From assembly GCA_024402895.1 (NCBI GenBank), contig JAKSSX010000002.1, forward strand, positions 1-64,000: a stretch of DNA of 64,000 bases. Reading direction: 5' to 3'. The position numbers and the translations under genes were made by a program. The notes under the pieces are model-generated. The model was not told where the DNA came from and searched no databases. It was given only the letters and a program-made list of their open reading frames with translations. Shown piece after piece: positions 25,856 to 34,563 of this stretch (within the stretch, counting starts at the first letter, position 1; every line of letters starts with the position of its first letter). The stretch is from Candidatus Saccharimonadota bacterium (lineage in GTDB: Bacteria; Patescibacteriota; Saccharimonadia; Saccharimonadales; Saccharimonadaceae).

Positions 25856-25884
25856 TTGACTTTTAAGCATAAACGTTGTATAAT
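25856..25884 (+). promoter_or_regulatory. Strong sigma-70-type promoter of the 25936 gene
   Basis: TTGACT at 25856-25861, 17-bp spacer, TATAAT at 25879-25884. The leader contains the hairpin CTTTCGT/ACGAAAG (25903-25921) immediately before a GGGGG ribosome-binding stretch. Confidence 0.85.
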
Positions 25885-25935
25885 AAAGAGATAGGCGTGG
25901 TGCTTTCGTTCTTTACGAAAGGGGGATTTAAGAAG

Positions 25936-26217
25936 ATGAGAAATGATTATACTCCAATTTACGACACTGCAAATATGGAGACAACTTCTGAGCATATCAG
26001 AAATGCAAACATACGGTTTTTAATTTATTTACTGATCGCAGCGGGATGCTGGTGTGGAGGTTCCATCTTATTAATGATGGTTCCAAAAAGCGTCGGACTT
26101 ATATATGTACCGCTGAAGTTCATTTATTATCTAGGTAAATTCGCCACTATAATTGGCTGGCCTATTTGGGTTATTATCGAGATAATTGGATTCATCGAAA
26201 GACACCACGAAAAGTAG
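25936..26217 (+). CDS. Small two-helix membrane protein
   Basis: A 93-residue protein with two hydrophobic segments (about 25-48 and 53-82), the first containing CWCGG. No family recognised. The start is the ATG at 25936, after the G-rich ribosome-binding stretch; an upstream in-frame TTG lies inside the promoter and cannot be the start. A near-consensus promoter, a leader hairpin next to the binding site and a strong terminator show it is an independent, probably well expressed gene. Confidence 0.78.
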   Translation: MRNDYTPIYDTANMETTSEHIRNANIRFLIYLLIAAGCWCGGSILLMMVPKSVGLIYVPLKFIYYLGKFATIIGWPIWVIIEIIGFIERHHEK

Positions 26218-26223
26218 CCTACC

Positions 26224-26253
26224 GGGAGCAAGTGTTGCTCCCTTATTTTTTTG
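26224..26253 (+). terminator. Terminator of the 25936 gene
   Basis: GGGAGCAA pairs with TTGCTCCC around GTG, followed by TTATTTTTTT. It overlaps the last codons of the convergent P-type ATPase gene. Confidence 0.85.
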
Positions 26254-28873
26254 CCACAAGGCGTACGAAGAATTTATAGATTTCCATCGCTACTAAGATA
26301 ACTAGCGCGATTACGAAATATATAGCAATTAGTAATGGCGGCATCGAAACAGTCTGGAGAAGCTGAGTAAATACTGGAACTTCCATCACAACTAATTGCA
26401 ATAGAATCGTTCCCACAATACCAAAGAAGAAGACGGGGTTATTAAACAGCGACAAACGGAAGACGGACTGCTTCTCGCTTCTACAGTTGAAGGCGTGAAT
26501 GTTCTGAATGAAGACCATCATACACATCGTATAAGTGCGAGCCGTCACGATATCAAGCTGAGCGACGCGAACGAGATAGTAATAAAGCGCAAAGATAACA
26601 CCAGTAATTATGCCTGCCGAAAATAGAATCTTATGAAGAAGAGTCTTATCGAAAATTGATTCCTTCGGATCGCGTGGTTTCTCGCGAAGAATATCCTTCT
26701 CCGCCTTCTCAAAGCTAAGCGCAAAGTCCTGAATACCGTCAGTAACAACGTTGAGCCATAGCAACTGCACCGCAACAAATGGCATAGGCATGTCTAACGC
26801 AATCGCGAGACAGAAGAAGATAGCCTCGGCAACATTACAAGAGATTAGGAACAGGATAATCTTACGAATATTCGCATAAGCAACGCGACCCTCTTTAACA
26901 CCGGCAACGATAGACTTAAAGTTATCGTCAACAATAATCATGTCAGCCGTTTCGCGAGCAATATCCGTGCCTGAGCCCATCGCGATACCAATGTTCGCCG
27001 CTTTCAGAGCTGGTGCATCATTTACGCCATCGCCAGTAACGGCAACAAACTCGCCCTGGCGCTTCAAAGAATTTACAATATGTAATTTCTGCAATGGAGT
27101 AACACGCGCAAATACAAGCTTCTCGGAAACAAACTTATCGAATTCTTTTTCGCCGCGGCGATACATTTTCTCTACTTCGTCGCCACTAGAAACCTGATCC
27201 ATACTATTCGTTAATTCGAGATCGCGAGCGATAGAAAACGCGGTAAGTGGATGGTCGCCAGTAATCATAATTACCTTTATGCCGGCAGTATGGCATTCGT
27301 GAATCGAGGAGACAGCCTCTTTGCGAATCGGATCAATAAATCCTACCATACCCATAAAGGTAAGGCCCTTAATATCTTTTTCAGTATAATCTTTCTTGCT
27401 TGCAACCTTGCCGACAGCCAATGCAATCACGCGATAGCCATCGGTCGCCAATGCTTCATTTTGCGCATGCAATTTGCGGACATCTTTGCGATTCAAGAAA
27501 TTTACCTTATCGCAAAAATCAGCAACTACTTCTAGTGACCCCTTAACAGCGCAATAAGTTTCGCCGTCACGCTCATAGAATACGGCGGAATATTTATTCT
27601 CGGACTCATACGGAATGCGCTCGACAATCTTAATTCCCTTCGTATTAACTTTGAGCTTCTCGCCAAGTACTAGGAACGCAATATCAATAGAGTCTCCGAT
27701 GCGCTTATTGCCATCAATACTTGCTTCGTTATTAAGTACGCCCAATAAGCCAATTTCTTCAGCATAGCTAATCGCATTACCAGTAACCTTACCTGCCGTA
27801 CTAAAGCCAGTGCCGGAAACCTGATATTCCTCACCGTTAGGCAAGACGATACGTTTCGCGGTCTGCTGGTTAACCGTCAAAGTGCCAGTCTTATCAGAAG
27901 CAATCACAGTACAGCTGCCGAGAGATTCTGCTGAATTCAACTTGCGAACAATCACATTTTTCTTCGCCATACGATTCGAAGCAATACTCAGCGCCATCGT
28001 AAGTGCGAGCGGCAAACCTTCTGGCATAGCAGAAACAGCGAAGGCGATAACAGTAAGAAGAATTTCCGTATACGGAACATGCTTAACGATAAGAAGCGTC
28101 GTTAGGATAATTGCGATGATTACAATCATAATTGTAATTTGACGCGAAAGCTTTTCTACGCGTAGCGCTAGTGGCGATTTTGCTTTATCGGTATTATTAA
28201 TGCTATCAGCAATTTTACCTAATTCAGTGCTTAGACCAGTCTTAACAACGATGGCTTTTGCGCGACCAGAAACAACAGTCGTACCGGAGAAAGCCATATT
28301 GCGCTGATCGCCAAGCGAAGCATTGGATTTTGTAATAGTCTCAATATTTTTAGCAACCTGAACACTTTCGCCAGTCAAAACAGATTCATCGACCGAGAAA
28401 TTATGCGTCTCAACAAGGCGCATATCAGCAGAAATCTTATCGCCAGATTCTAGCATTACGTAGTCGCCAGGAACCAAATCTTCGGCGCCAATGATTTGTT
28501 CTTCGCTATCACGAACAACCTTCACTTGAACTTTAATATAGTTCGCCAACGCCTCAGCCGTATTGTTAGCCTTATTTTCCTGATAGGCGCCCATTACGGC
28601 ATCAACAAGAATAATAAATGCAATCACAGCCGCGTCAATCATTTCGCCAGCAATGATACTAGCAGTAATTGCCACAACAAGTAGCAAAACCATTGGATCA
28701 ATAAACTCGCGGAAGAAAATCTTAAAGATACTATCTTTTTTCTTTTTCGGCAAAATATTTGCACCATATTTTGCGCGACGAGCACGAGCTTCAGCTGCTT
28801 TTAGACCAAGCTCATTAGTTCCTAATTCATACTGAATATCAGAAATATCTTTCTTGTAATATTCCTGGTCCAT
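26243..28873 (-). CDS. Calcium-transporting-type P-type ATPase (P2)
   Basis: An 876-residue cation pump. A cation-ATPase N-terminal domain (1-70), the actuator TGES (167-170), the M4 ion site PEGLP (284-288), the phosphorylated Asp327 in DKTGTLT, MITGDHP and GDGVNDAPALK in the P domain, and a six-helix C-terminal cation domain are all present. The PEGLP motif and the C-terminal domain place it with P2A/P2B Ca2+ (SERCA/PMCA-like) pumps; Mn2+ or another cation cannot be excluded. It begins two bases after the CHAP-protein gene and ends the ftsE-ftsX-CHAP-pump series. Confidence 0.93.
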   Translation of the reverse strand: MDQEYYKKDISDIQYELGTNELGLKAAEARARRAKYGANILPKKKKDSIFKIFFREFIDPMVLLLVVAITASIIAGEMIDAAVIAFIILVDAVMGAYQENKANNTAEALANYIKVQVKVVRDSEEQIIGAEDLVPGDYVMLESGDKISADMRLVETHNFSVDESVLTGESVQVAKNIETITKSNASLGDQRNMAFSGTTVVSGRAKAIVVKTGLSTELGKIADSINNTDKAKSPLALRVEKLSRQITIMIVIIAIILTTLLIVKHVPYTEILLTVIAFAVSAMPEGLPLALTMALSIASNRMAKKNVIVRKLNSAESLGSCTVIASDKTGTLTVNQQTAKRIVLPNGEEYQVSGTGFSTAGKVTGNAISYAEEIGLLGVLNNEASIDGNKRIGDSIDIAFLVLGEKLKVNTKGIKIVERIPYESENKYSAVFYERDGETYCAVKGSLEVVADFCDKVNFLNRKDVRKLHAQNEALATDGYRVIALAVGKVASKKDYTEKDIKGLTFMGMVGFIDPIRKEAVSSIHECHTAGIKVIMITGDHPLTAFSIARDLELTNSMDQVSSGDEVEKMYRRGEKEFDKFVSEKLVFARVTPLQKLHIVNSLKRQGEFVAVTGDGVNDAPALKAANIGIAMGSGTDIARETADMIIVDDNFKSIVAGVKEGRVAYANIRKIILFLISCNVAEAIFFCLAIALDMPMPFVAVQLLWLNVVTDGIQDFALSFEKAEKDILREKPRDPKESIFDKTLLHKILFSAGIITGVIFALYYYLVRVAQLDIVTARTYTMCMMVFIQNIHAFNCRSEKQSVFRLSLFNNPVFFFGIVGTILLQLVVMEVPVFTQLLQTVSMPPLLIAIYFVIALVILVAMEIYKFFVRLVAKK

Positions 28874-28875
28874 AA

Positions 28876-30021
28876 TTATTTACCGAAGTAAATGTATTGA
28901 TACATTCCCTTATCAACCCACTGCTCAGAATATTCGCCAGCGCGATAGCCAGTTGCAGCATTGCGATAATTGTATTGAGAAATGTAAACACGATTTCCAG
29001 AAACAGCTTCTACCCAAACTGCGTGACCGTATGCGCCACCAGTAGAGATACCAACTGTGCCAACTTTTGGAATATTAGAGACAGTATAGCCAGCTGCGCG
29101 AGCATTTGCAGGCCACTGCTTTGCATTACCGCGGCCGCCCCAGTATGGCATATAGCCATAGGTGCTGTATACTTTCCATGCAGTATAAGATACACATTCG
29201 CAAATATACATACCCCACTGATCAGCGAAAGCATCTTTGTTCTGAGGGCATTGATTTGAATATGGATAGCCGCCCTTTCTTGGATCACCGGCAGTAACAC
29301 CAGTAACGTTATACTGACGAGCGAGATCGGTAAGAATCTTCTGTTGCTCTTCTTCTAGAGCCGCTTTCTGAGCCGCAAGGCCAGCCTTGAGCTGACGATA
29401 GCTATTCTCGCTTTCACGTGTCTGAGCAAGCAAGACAGCCTGTTCACTCTCGAGCTGAGCGAGCTGAGTGCGCTGAGCATCCAAATCTTTCAAAATAAGT
29501 TCTGCATTTTTCTTCTTCGTTTCGAGCTCCGCTTTGAGATTCTTATTCTCTTCAATAATCTTCGAGAGGGTGTCAGAAATGCTAGACATCTGCATTTCTT
29601 CATCGATAAAGCTCGAGAAAGAATCCGAAGAAGCCATTCGCTCTAGCGTAGAAATTTCGTCATTATAGTAGAACTGAGCAATCGTATAACCAACCGTATC
29701 AGAGTTAGTATTAATGCGCTTAGTAATAGTATCAATTTCGATAATTAGTTGCTGGCGCTCAGCTTCCTTGAGCTCAATCTGAGTCTTTAGGGATGCTTGC
29801 TGTACTCTAAGTGAATTGATTTCATTCTGAATACTATTCGCTTCAGCAGCAAAAGCACTAGCCTGAGCTTCATATTCATTCATCTGAGTACGTAGCTCGG
29901 AGATTTTTGAGTTAACATTATTGAGGTCCTGCTGAGTATAGGCGCTCGTGCGAGGCGCAGGAAGGATGCTGGCAAGAATTGCCAATGAGGCGAGACATAA
30001 GCTATAGATGCTTCGTTTCAT
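28876..30021 (-). CDS. PcsB-like secreted CHAP-domain peptidoglycan hydrolase with coiled coil
   Basis: A 381-residue exported protein. A signal peptide (1-27, ending PAPRTSA) is followed by a long coiled coil (about 30-235) and a CHAP amidase/endopeptidase domain (about 250-381) with Cys276 (YICECVSYTAW) and His333 (AYGHAVWVE). This is the layout of streptococcal PcsB, which is activated at the septum by FtsEX; ftsX and ftsE lie immediately upstream. The start at 30021 is chosen because TGT-TATAAG lies seven bases upstream and the signal peptide begins there. The longer frame to 30279 would overlap ftsX. The pump gene follows after two bases. Confidence 0.92.
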   Translation of the reverse strand: MKRSIYSLCLASLAILASILPAPRTSAYTQQDLNNVNSKISELRTQMNEYEAQASAFAAEANSIQNEINSLRVQQASLKTQIELKEAERQQLIIEIDTITKRINTNSDTVGYTIAQFYYNDEISTLERMASSDSFSSFIDEEMQMSSISDTLSKIIEENKNLKAELETKKKNAELILKDLDAQRTQLAQLESEQAVLLAQTRESENSYRQLKAGLAAQKAALEEEQQKILTDLARQYNVTGVTAGDPRKGGYPYSNQCPQNKDAFADQWGMYICECVSYTAWKVYSTYGYMPYWGGRGNAKQWPANARAAGYTVSNIPKVGTVGISTGGAYGHAVWVEAVSGNRVYISQYNYRNAATGYRAGEYSEQWVDKGMYQYIYFGK

Positions 30022-30028
30022 TTTCATA

Positions 30029-30037
30029 CTTATAACA
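30029..30037 (-). promoter_or_regulatory. Leaderless extended -10 of the PcsB-like gene
   Basis: TGT-TATAAG on the minus strand (complement 30029-30034), seven bases before the ATG at 30021. Confidence 0.5.
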
Positions 30038-30095
30038 TAGCATAAGGGGGATGTTTCTTCAAGATTACACCCTCTTACGCCTCCTTTCTCTTTTT

Positions 30096-31133
30096 TTATT
30101 TTTGTTTGAGGTATTTGCGAGTTGCCAATAGCGACGAAATGACACCAATTAGAATACCGGTAACGATGAGCGCGCTTATGGCAAGATACCAGAAGTTGCG
30201 CATAATCTCTAGGGTTGGATCTAGGGTTGCACCAAACTGAGATTGCAACGCGAAAGCGCCAGCATAAGAAACTGCGCAAGCGATAATAGCAGCAATAATA
30301 CCATAGAAGCTTGCCTCAACTACGAATGGGCCAACAATAAACCAGCGGCTTGCACCGACTAGACGCATCATATAAATTTCTTCCTTGCGATTGAAGATTG
30401 CCATGCGAATAGTATTGAAGACAACTAGGATAGCAATAAGTGCAAAGACACCAGCAGCTACGAGACCAATGAGCTCAACGCGATTCATCATACCAGCGAT
30501 GCGATCGATAGTGTCGCGACGTTCAGATGCGTAGCTAGGTGGATTGTTCTCGTCTAGCAATTCATGGACTTCCTCATCATTGGCAACAAAATCTTCAAGC
30601 TCTTGAGTATTATTGAGGTTTACAAGCTTAATATTAAGAGTCCATGGAAGCTTGTTCGGAGCCTCAAGGAGATTCTGGCGATAGATTTCCCTATCTTTCT
30701 TCGATAAATCTTTACTGCGTGAAAGAATCTTTTCGATAGCCTCTTCGTTTGCCTGGCTAGGAGAAGTTGAAGTAACAGTAATAACCGTTTCTAGGCCAGA
30801 CATACGTTCAATAATCTTCTCGATTTGTTCGTCGGTTGCGCCCTGCTTTAGATAAACAGACATATCAACCTGCTGCTCAATCTTATTAACAACAGTACCC
30901 ATAGTGTGAGTTGCAATAATAGTCGCAGACAAAACAATCAAGGTGACCGCCATGATCGCAATCGCAGCAACACTCAACCAAGTATTACGCACAAAACTCT
31001 TTGCACCATATTTCAAAACACGAGCATTCGTGCGCATATGATGGCGACGAGTTTTAGTGATGCGAGCTAGGCGTTCTTTACTAAGTTCCGCCGTTGCTTG
31101 CTGCTGTTCTTTTGTAACTTTTCTACTTGGCAT
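30096..31133 (-). CDS. ftsX: Cell-division ABC transporter permease FtsX
   Basis: A 345-residue protein. After a basic cytoplasmic N-terminus there is one helix (about 52-75), a large extracellular loop of about 140 residues, then three helices (about 220-340) with the FNTIRMAIFNRKEEIYMMRLVGA motif between the second and third, which contacts FtsE. The extracellular loop would bind the PcsB-like hydrolase encoded next. The start ATG overlaps the ftsE stop (TAATG), so the pair is translationally coupled. Confidence 0.95.
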   Translation of the reverse strand: MPSRKVTKEQQQATAELSKERLARITKTRRHHMRTNARVLKYGAKSFVRNTWLSVAAIAIMAVTLIVLSATIIATHTMGTVVNKIEQQVDMSVYLKQGATDEQIEKIIERMSGLETVITVTSTSPSQANEEAIEKILSRSKDLSKKDREIYRQNLLEAPNKLPWTLNIKLVNLNNTQELEDFVANDEEVHELLDENNPPSYASERRDTIDRIAGMMNRVELIGLVAAGVFALIAILVVFNTIRMAIFNRKEEIYMMRLVGASRWFIVGPFVVEASFYGIIAAIIACAVSYAGAFALQSQFGATLDPTLEIMRNFWYLAISALIVTGILIGVISSLLATRKYLKQK

Positions 31134-32056
31134 TAGTGTATAAACTTCCTTCTTTTAGCAACTGGCTTAGCTGCGCTTGCTGCTTTAGCTTTTTCCATTT
31201 GTTCTAATACTGCAGAGCCGGATGCGCTTGGTGCTTTCTCAACAGGAGCGACTGGCTCAGTTTTTGCTTCAGCAGTTGTAATGATTTGAGTCTGAGGAAC
31301 AACGATATGCTGAGGTTGAGCAGATGCATTACCGCCCAATGAACGCTTAGAAATTCTAGAATAAGAACCATCAAGATCGTAACGGCCGCCCACTTTCTGG
31401 TCGCCAATAATCTTACCGTTGTCCATAGTAATAACGCGCTTTTTGAGCTGGTTAACTACCTCTGCGTCGTGCGTAGTGACTAGAATAGTTGTACCAAAGT
31501 TATTAATCTCTTCGAGAAGTTTAATAATACCCCAAGAGTTTTCTGGATCAAGGTTGCCAGTAGGCTCATCTGCGATGAGAATCTTTGGCTGGCGCGCCAT
31601 AGAACGCGCAATTGCAGTACGCTGACGCTGACCGCCAGAGAGGTCACCCGGGAACTTGTGCGCCTTATCGCTAAGACCAACAAGCTCGAGAACTTTTGGA
31701 ACAGTGCGCTTAATTTCGGAACTAGAAACACCAACGATTTCTAGAGCAAATGCAACGTTTTCGTAAACAGTACGATTCGGAAGAAGTTTGAAATCCTGAA
31801 AGACAACACCAATACGGCGGCGAAGATGAGGAATGTGCCTCCTCTTCATATATTTATAATCAATACCGCCAACCATAATATCGCCATAGCTTGGCTTCTC
31901 TTCGCGGGTTAGCATTTTGATTAGAGTAGATTTGCCGGCGCCAGAAGGACCAACAAGAAAGACGAATTCTTTCGGCTGAATATGAAGATTAACCTCGTCT
32001 AGAGCCGGCTTTTTATCGCCCTTGTAATATTTCGACACATTATCGAGTAATATCAT
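31133..32056 (-). CDS. ftsE: Cell-division ATP-binding protein FtsE with C-terminal extension
   Basis: A 307-residue ABC ATPase driving FtsX. Walker A GPSGAGKST is at residues 36-44, the LSGGQRQR signature near 139-146 and Walker B ILIADEPTGNLD near 159-170. FtsE is usually about 220-230 residues; this one continues with about 75 residues rich in Ala, Pro, Lys and Gln ending KRRKFIH, which look disordered. A TGT-TATCAT box six bases before the ATG suggests a leaderless start for the whole ftsE-ftsX unit. Confidence 0.95.
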   Translation of the reverse strand: MILLDNVSKYYKGDKKPALDEVNLHIQPKEFVFLVGPSGAGKSTLIKMLTREEKPSYGDIMVGGIDYKYMKRRHIPHLRRRIGVVFQDFKLLPNRTVYENVAFALEIVGVSSSEIKRTVPKVLELVGLSDKAHKFPGDLSGGQRQRTAIARSMARQPKILIADEPTGNLDPENSWGIIKLLEEINNFGTTILVTTHDAEVVNQLKKRVITMDNGKIIGDQKVGGRYDLDGSYSRISKRSLGGNASAQPQHIVVPQTQIITTAEAKTEPVAPVEKAPSASGSAVLEQMEKAKAASAAKPVAKRRKFIH

Positions 32057-32062
32057 ATAACT

Positions 32063-32071
32063 ATGATAACA
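32063..32071 (-). promoter_or_regulatory. Leaderless extended -10 of ftsE-ftsX
   Basis: TGT-TATCAT on the minus strand (complement 32063-32068), six bases before the ATG at 32056. Confidence 0.5.
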
Positions 32072-32080
32072 TAAGCGTTA

Positions 32081-33151
32081 TCAATTGTCCAAATAGCTCA
32101 TGATAAAGCCATCTATACTACCATCAAGAACCGCTTCTGCGTCATTTTCTTCATATTTTGTACGCGTATCTTTGACGAGCTTATATGGATGTAAAACGTA
32201 GTTACGAATTTGCTGCCCCCAGCTAGCAGATTCACCAGCGCGAAGCTTGTCTACGGATTCCGCATTCTGTTCCTGCATCATCTGCTGAAGTTTGCCGCGA
32301 AGAATCTCCATTGCTTTTTCTTTGTTCTGAAGCTGACTGCGTTCATTTTGAATCGCTACAACAATATTTGTCGGAATATGTGTAATACGAACTGCTGAAT
32401 TAGTTGTATTAACAGACTGACCGCCGTGGCCGCCCGAATGATAAACATCGATGCGAAGATCTTTTGGATCGATTTGGACTTCATCGTCGTTTTCAATAAT
32501 TGGCAAAACTTCGACTAAAGCAAATGAAGTTTGGCGCAAATGATCGGCATTAAATGGACTAAGGCGAACGAGACGATGTGTGCCATGCTCAGACTTTAAC
32601 TGGCCATAGATATTATTGCCAGTCATTTCAATTACGCTCGTTTTAATTCCAGCTTCTTCCCCGTCAACACGGTCGAGAATTGTCGCTTTTACATTATGAC
32701 GTTCAGCCCAGCGTAAATACATACGCTCGAGCATGCCAGACCAATCCATCGCTTCCGTTCCGCCGGCGCCAGCAGTAATACGTAGAATTGCGCCATTATG
32801 ATCATATTTGCCAGTAAAACGAAGTTCTTGCTTGAGACTATCAAGACTCTGCTCCATTGCGGCAAGTTGGTCAGAAAATTCTTCAACTAAGCTTTCATCG
32901 CCGAGCTGCATGAGCTCCGCCAAATCATTGATTTGAGTCTTCAATAAAGTCCATGGATCGAGCGCATCATGAAGCTGAGCTACTTTCGTAGTCTTTTCGC
33001 GCGCAACATCAGGATTATTCCAAATTTCCGGAACAGCAACTTCGATTTCGAGCTGCCTTAAAAGCTCGAGACGGTCGTCTAATTCAAGTTTCTGCCAAAC
33101 AAGACCAAAGGATTCTTTCAGGGCATCAAGTCGCTTCTGCAAATCAAACAT
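32081..33151 (-). CDS. prfB: Peptide chain release factor 2
   Basis: This 356-residue class I release factor recognises UAA and UGA. The codon-reading tripeptide SPF is in LVRLSPFNADHLRQTS and the catalytic GGQ in SGGHGGQSVNTTNSAVRITH. The reading frame is continuous from the first codons, so the autoregulatory +1 frameshift found in many prfB genes is absent. Its presence fits TGA acting as a stop here. TATAAT six bases before the ATG indicates a leaderless message; ftsE follows. Confidence 0.96.
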   Translation of the reverse strand: MFDLQKRLDALKESFGLVWQKLELDDRLELLRQLEIEVAVPEIWNNPDVAREKTTKVAQLHDALDPWTLLKTQINDLAELMQLGDESLVEEFSDQLAAMEQSLDSLKQELRFTGKYDHNGAILRITAGAGGTEAMDWSGMLERMYLRWAERHNVKATILDRVDGEEAGIKTSVIEMTGNNIYGQLKSEHGTHRLVRLSPFNADHLRQTSFALVEVLPIIENDDEVQIDPKDLRIDVYHSGGHGGQSVNTTNSAVRITHIPTNIVVAIQNERSQLQNKEKAMEILRGKLQQMMQEQNAESVDKLRAGESASWGQQIRNYVLHPYKLVKDTRTKYEENDAEAVLDGSIDGFIMSYLDN

Positions 33152-33157
33152 AAAAGT

Positions 33158-33163
33158 ATTATA
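33158..33163 (-). promoter_or_regulatory. Leaderless -10 box of prfB
   Basis: TATAAT on the minus strand, six bases before the ATG at 33151. Confidence 0.6.
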
Positions 33164-33165
33164 CC

Positions 33166-33882
33166 TTACATTTCGCGACGAGAGACAGATATGGATGAGT
33201 CATCGTCAGAAAAATCGTCCTTAATTTCGCGATTAAATAGAATCGCAATCACAGTATTGAGTTCTGCGTAGCCAAGAAGGTTCTCATCTTTATCGATAAT
33301 TAGAACGTAGTCAGTATGATTGCGCAAAAATACCGCAAGAAGTTGTTCGAGCGTATAATCATCACGCGCAAAAACAACTTTATGCTCCATTATTTTTGTA
33401 ACCGGCTGATCTTTGGAAATATTAAGTAAATCTAGCTTATCAGTCCTAACCAAACCGCAAACTTTCTTTGCTTTATTTAAGACTGGAAAAATCGTATCGC
33501 CAGTATGATAAAGTTTATCTAAATTTAGCGGACCTAGAAAATCCGAATCATTCAAGAAAACAATATCTTCGCGAGGCATCGTCACGAGCATTGCGCGACG
33601 TTTCGCAAACGACATGGCGCCAGAAATTAGATTGCGATCACGAACGCTAAGTACTTCACGTGGCGTACGGCGAATAATTTGAACAAGTTCTTTTTCGCTT
33701 TCTGGAACATAGTTTTCGCGCTCCATTTTAACGGCAGCCGTCAATTGTTCTTCGAATTGCGCGCGATCTTTTTTACGATCATTCTCAGCTTCCGACATAG
33801 GCTTTTCGCGGTATTTCTCAAAACGCGGATCAAGTGCTTTTACAAGCTTTTTCATCATCTTGTTTAGGAATGATTGTTTCAT
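33166..33882 (-). CDS. CBS-domain-pair protein
   Basis: A 238-residue soluble protein. A basic helical N-terminus (1-85) is followed by two CBS modules (about 90-150 and 160-222), opening with the IIRRTPREVLSVRDRNLISG segment familiar from CNNM/CorC-type CBS pairs, and ending with a Ser/Asp tail. The membrane DUF21 and C-terminal CorC domains of CNNM proteins are missing, so it is probably a stand-alone adenosyl-ligand sensor. The start at 33882 is set by a TATAAT box six bases upstream; an upstream TTG falls inside that box. Confidence 0.82.
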   Translation of the reverse strand: MKQSFLNKMMKKLVKALDPRFEKYREKPMSEAENDRKKDRAQFEEQLTAAVKMERENYVPESEKELVQIIRRTPREVLSVRDRNLISGAMSFAKRRAMLVTMPREDIVFLNDSDFLGPLNLDKLYHTGDTIFPVLNKAKKVCGLVRTDKLDLLNISKDQPVTKIMEHKVVFARDDYTLEQLLAVFLRNHTDYVLIIDKDENLLGYAELNTVIAILFNREIKDDFSDDDSSISVSRREM

Positions 33883-33888
33883 ACCATA

Positions 33889-33894
33889 ATTATA
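33889..33894 (-). promoter_or_regulatory. Leaderless -10 box of the CBS gene
   Basis: TATAAT on the minus strand, six bases before the ATG at 33882; divergent from the promoter of the TasA-like gene. Confidence 0.6.
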
Positions 33895-33900
33895 CAACAC

Positions 33901-33930
33901 TTGACGATTCCTATCTGTTTATGCTTAAAT
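33901..33930 (+). promoter_or_regulatory. Likely promoter of the first TasA-like gene
   Basis: TTGACG at 33901-33906, 18-bp spacer ending in TGC, then TTAAAT at 33925-33930. The leader has no clear Shine-Dalgarno site. Confidence 0.45.
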
Positions 33931-33966
33931 TTTGGAAAAGGTTCATAAAAAATAAACACTTAAATT

Positions 33967-34563
33967 ATGAAAAAGAAACGCGTTTTAGCTTTTATTGCAT
34001 TAACAGCACTAGTCGCAACAGTTGGCGGCACCGTTGCATATTACAGTAATGTTTTCGAGTTCGATAATAATTTTAAATTAGGTAGCGCAGTAACCGAATA
34101 TGTCGAAACTTTCGAAAGTCCAGATAACTGGAAGAGTTGCGACACTACACCAAAAACTCTCGTTATCACTAATAAATCCAACACGCCAGTCGCAGCGCGT
34201 TTCAAGATCGAAGAATATTGGAAGAAAGCCGGTAGCACTAGCACTGGTCACGACAGCGATCTTTCTTCGACTTACATGGATGAAAAAGTTGCTATTATCA
34301 ACTTTCAGAACGAGGGTGATTGGGAGAAGAAAGGTGATTGGTATTACTTTAAGCGCACTCTTGACGAAGGCGAATCTACCACTTCTCTACTTGAATCCGT
34401 CTCATTCAACTGTAATGTAAACTTCGCTGGCGACGTCGTTTATTCCGAAGACGGAAAGACCGGTTATAGTACAACCAACGATTATCAAAACGCAAAATAT
34501 CATCTATATATTACCGCGCAAACAGTAGAAGAATCGCATAGACTTGAAGCCTGGGGACAATAA
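33967..34563 (+). CDS. TasA/camelysin-like secreted protein with SipW-type signal (paralog 1)
   Basis: A 198-residue exported protein. The N-terminus (MKKKRVLAFIALTALVATVG followed by GTVAYYSN) has the short hydrophobic core and G-T-x-A-Y-Y end typical of SipW-dependent signals of TasA, camelysin and BsaA proteins. The mature part contains SPDNWKSCDTTPK, TNKSNTPVAARFKIEEYW and SVSFNCNVNF. It is clearly paralogous to the protein at 44743-45324, sharing both Cys-containing motifs. Family members form extracellular fibres or matrix; a surface-fibre role here is inference. It ends at a strong terminator. Confidence 0.85.
   Translation: MKKKRVLAFIALTALVATVGGTVAYYSNVFEFDNNFKLGSAVTEYVETFESPDNWKSCDTTPKTLVITNKSNTPVAARFKIEEYWKKAGSTSTGHDSDLSSTYMDEKVAIINFQNEGDWEKKGDWYYFKRTLDEGESTTSLLESVSFNCNVNFAGDVVYSEDGKTGYSTTNDYQNAKYHLYITAQTVEESHRLEAWGQ

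Noticed and set aside
25876-25935. TTG start for the small membrane protein
   Set aside because: The codon lies inside the -35/-10 region of its own promoter; the ATG at 25936 follows a G-rich binding stretch.
28876-30279. Longer frame for the CHAP protein
   Set aside because: It would overlap ftsX by 184 bp and place the signal peptide in the middle; the -10 box and signal peptide support the start at 30021.
32081-33151. Programmed frameshift in prfB
   Set aside because: The frame is continuous from the first codons, with no in-frame TGA near codon 25.
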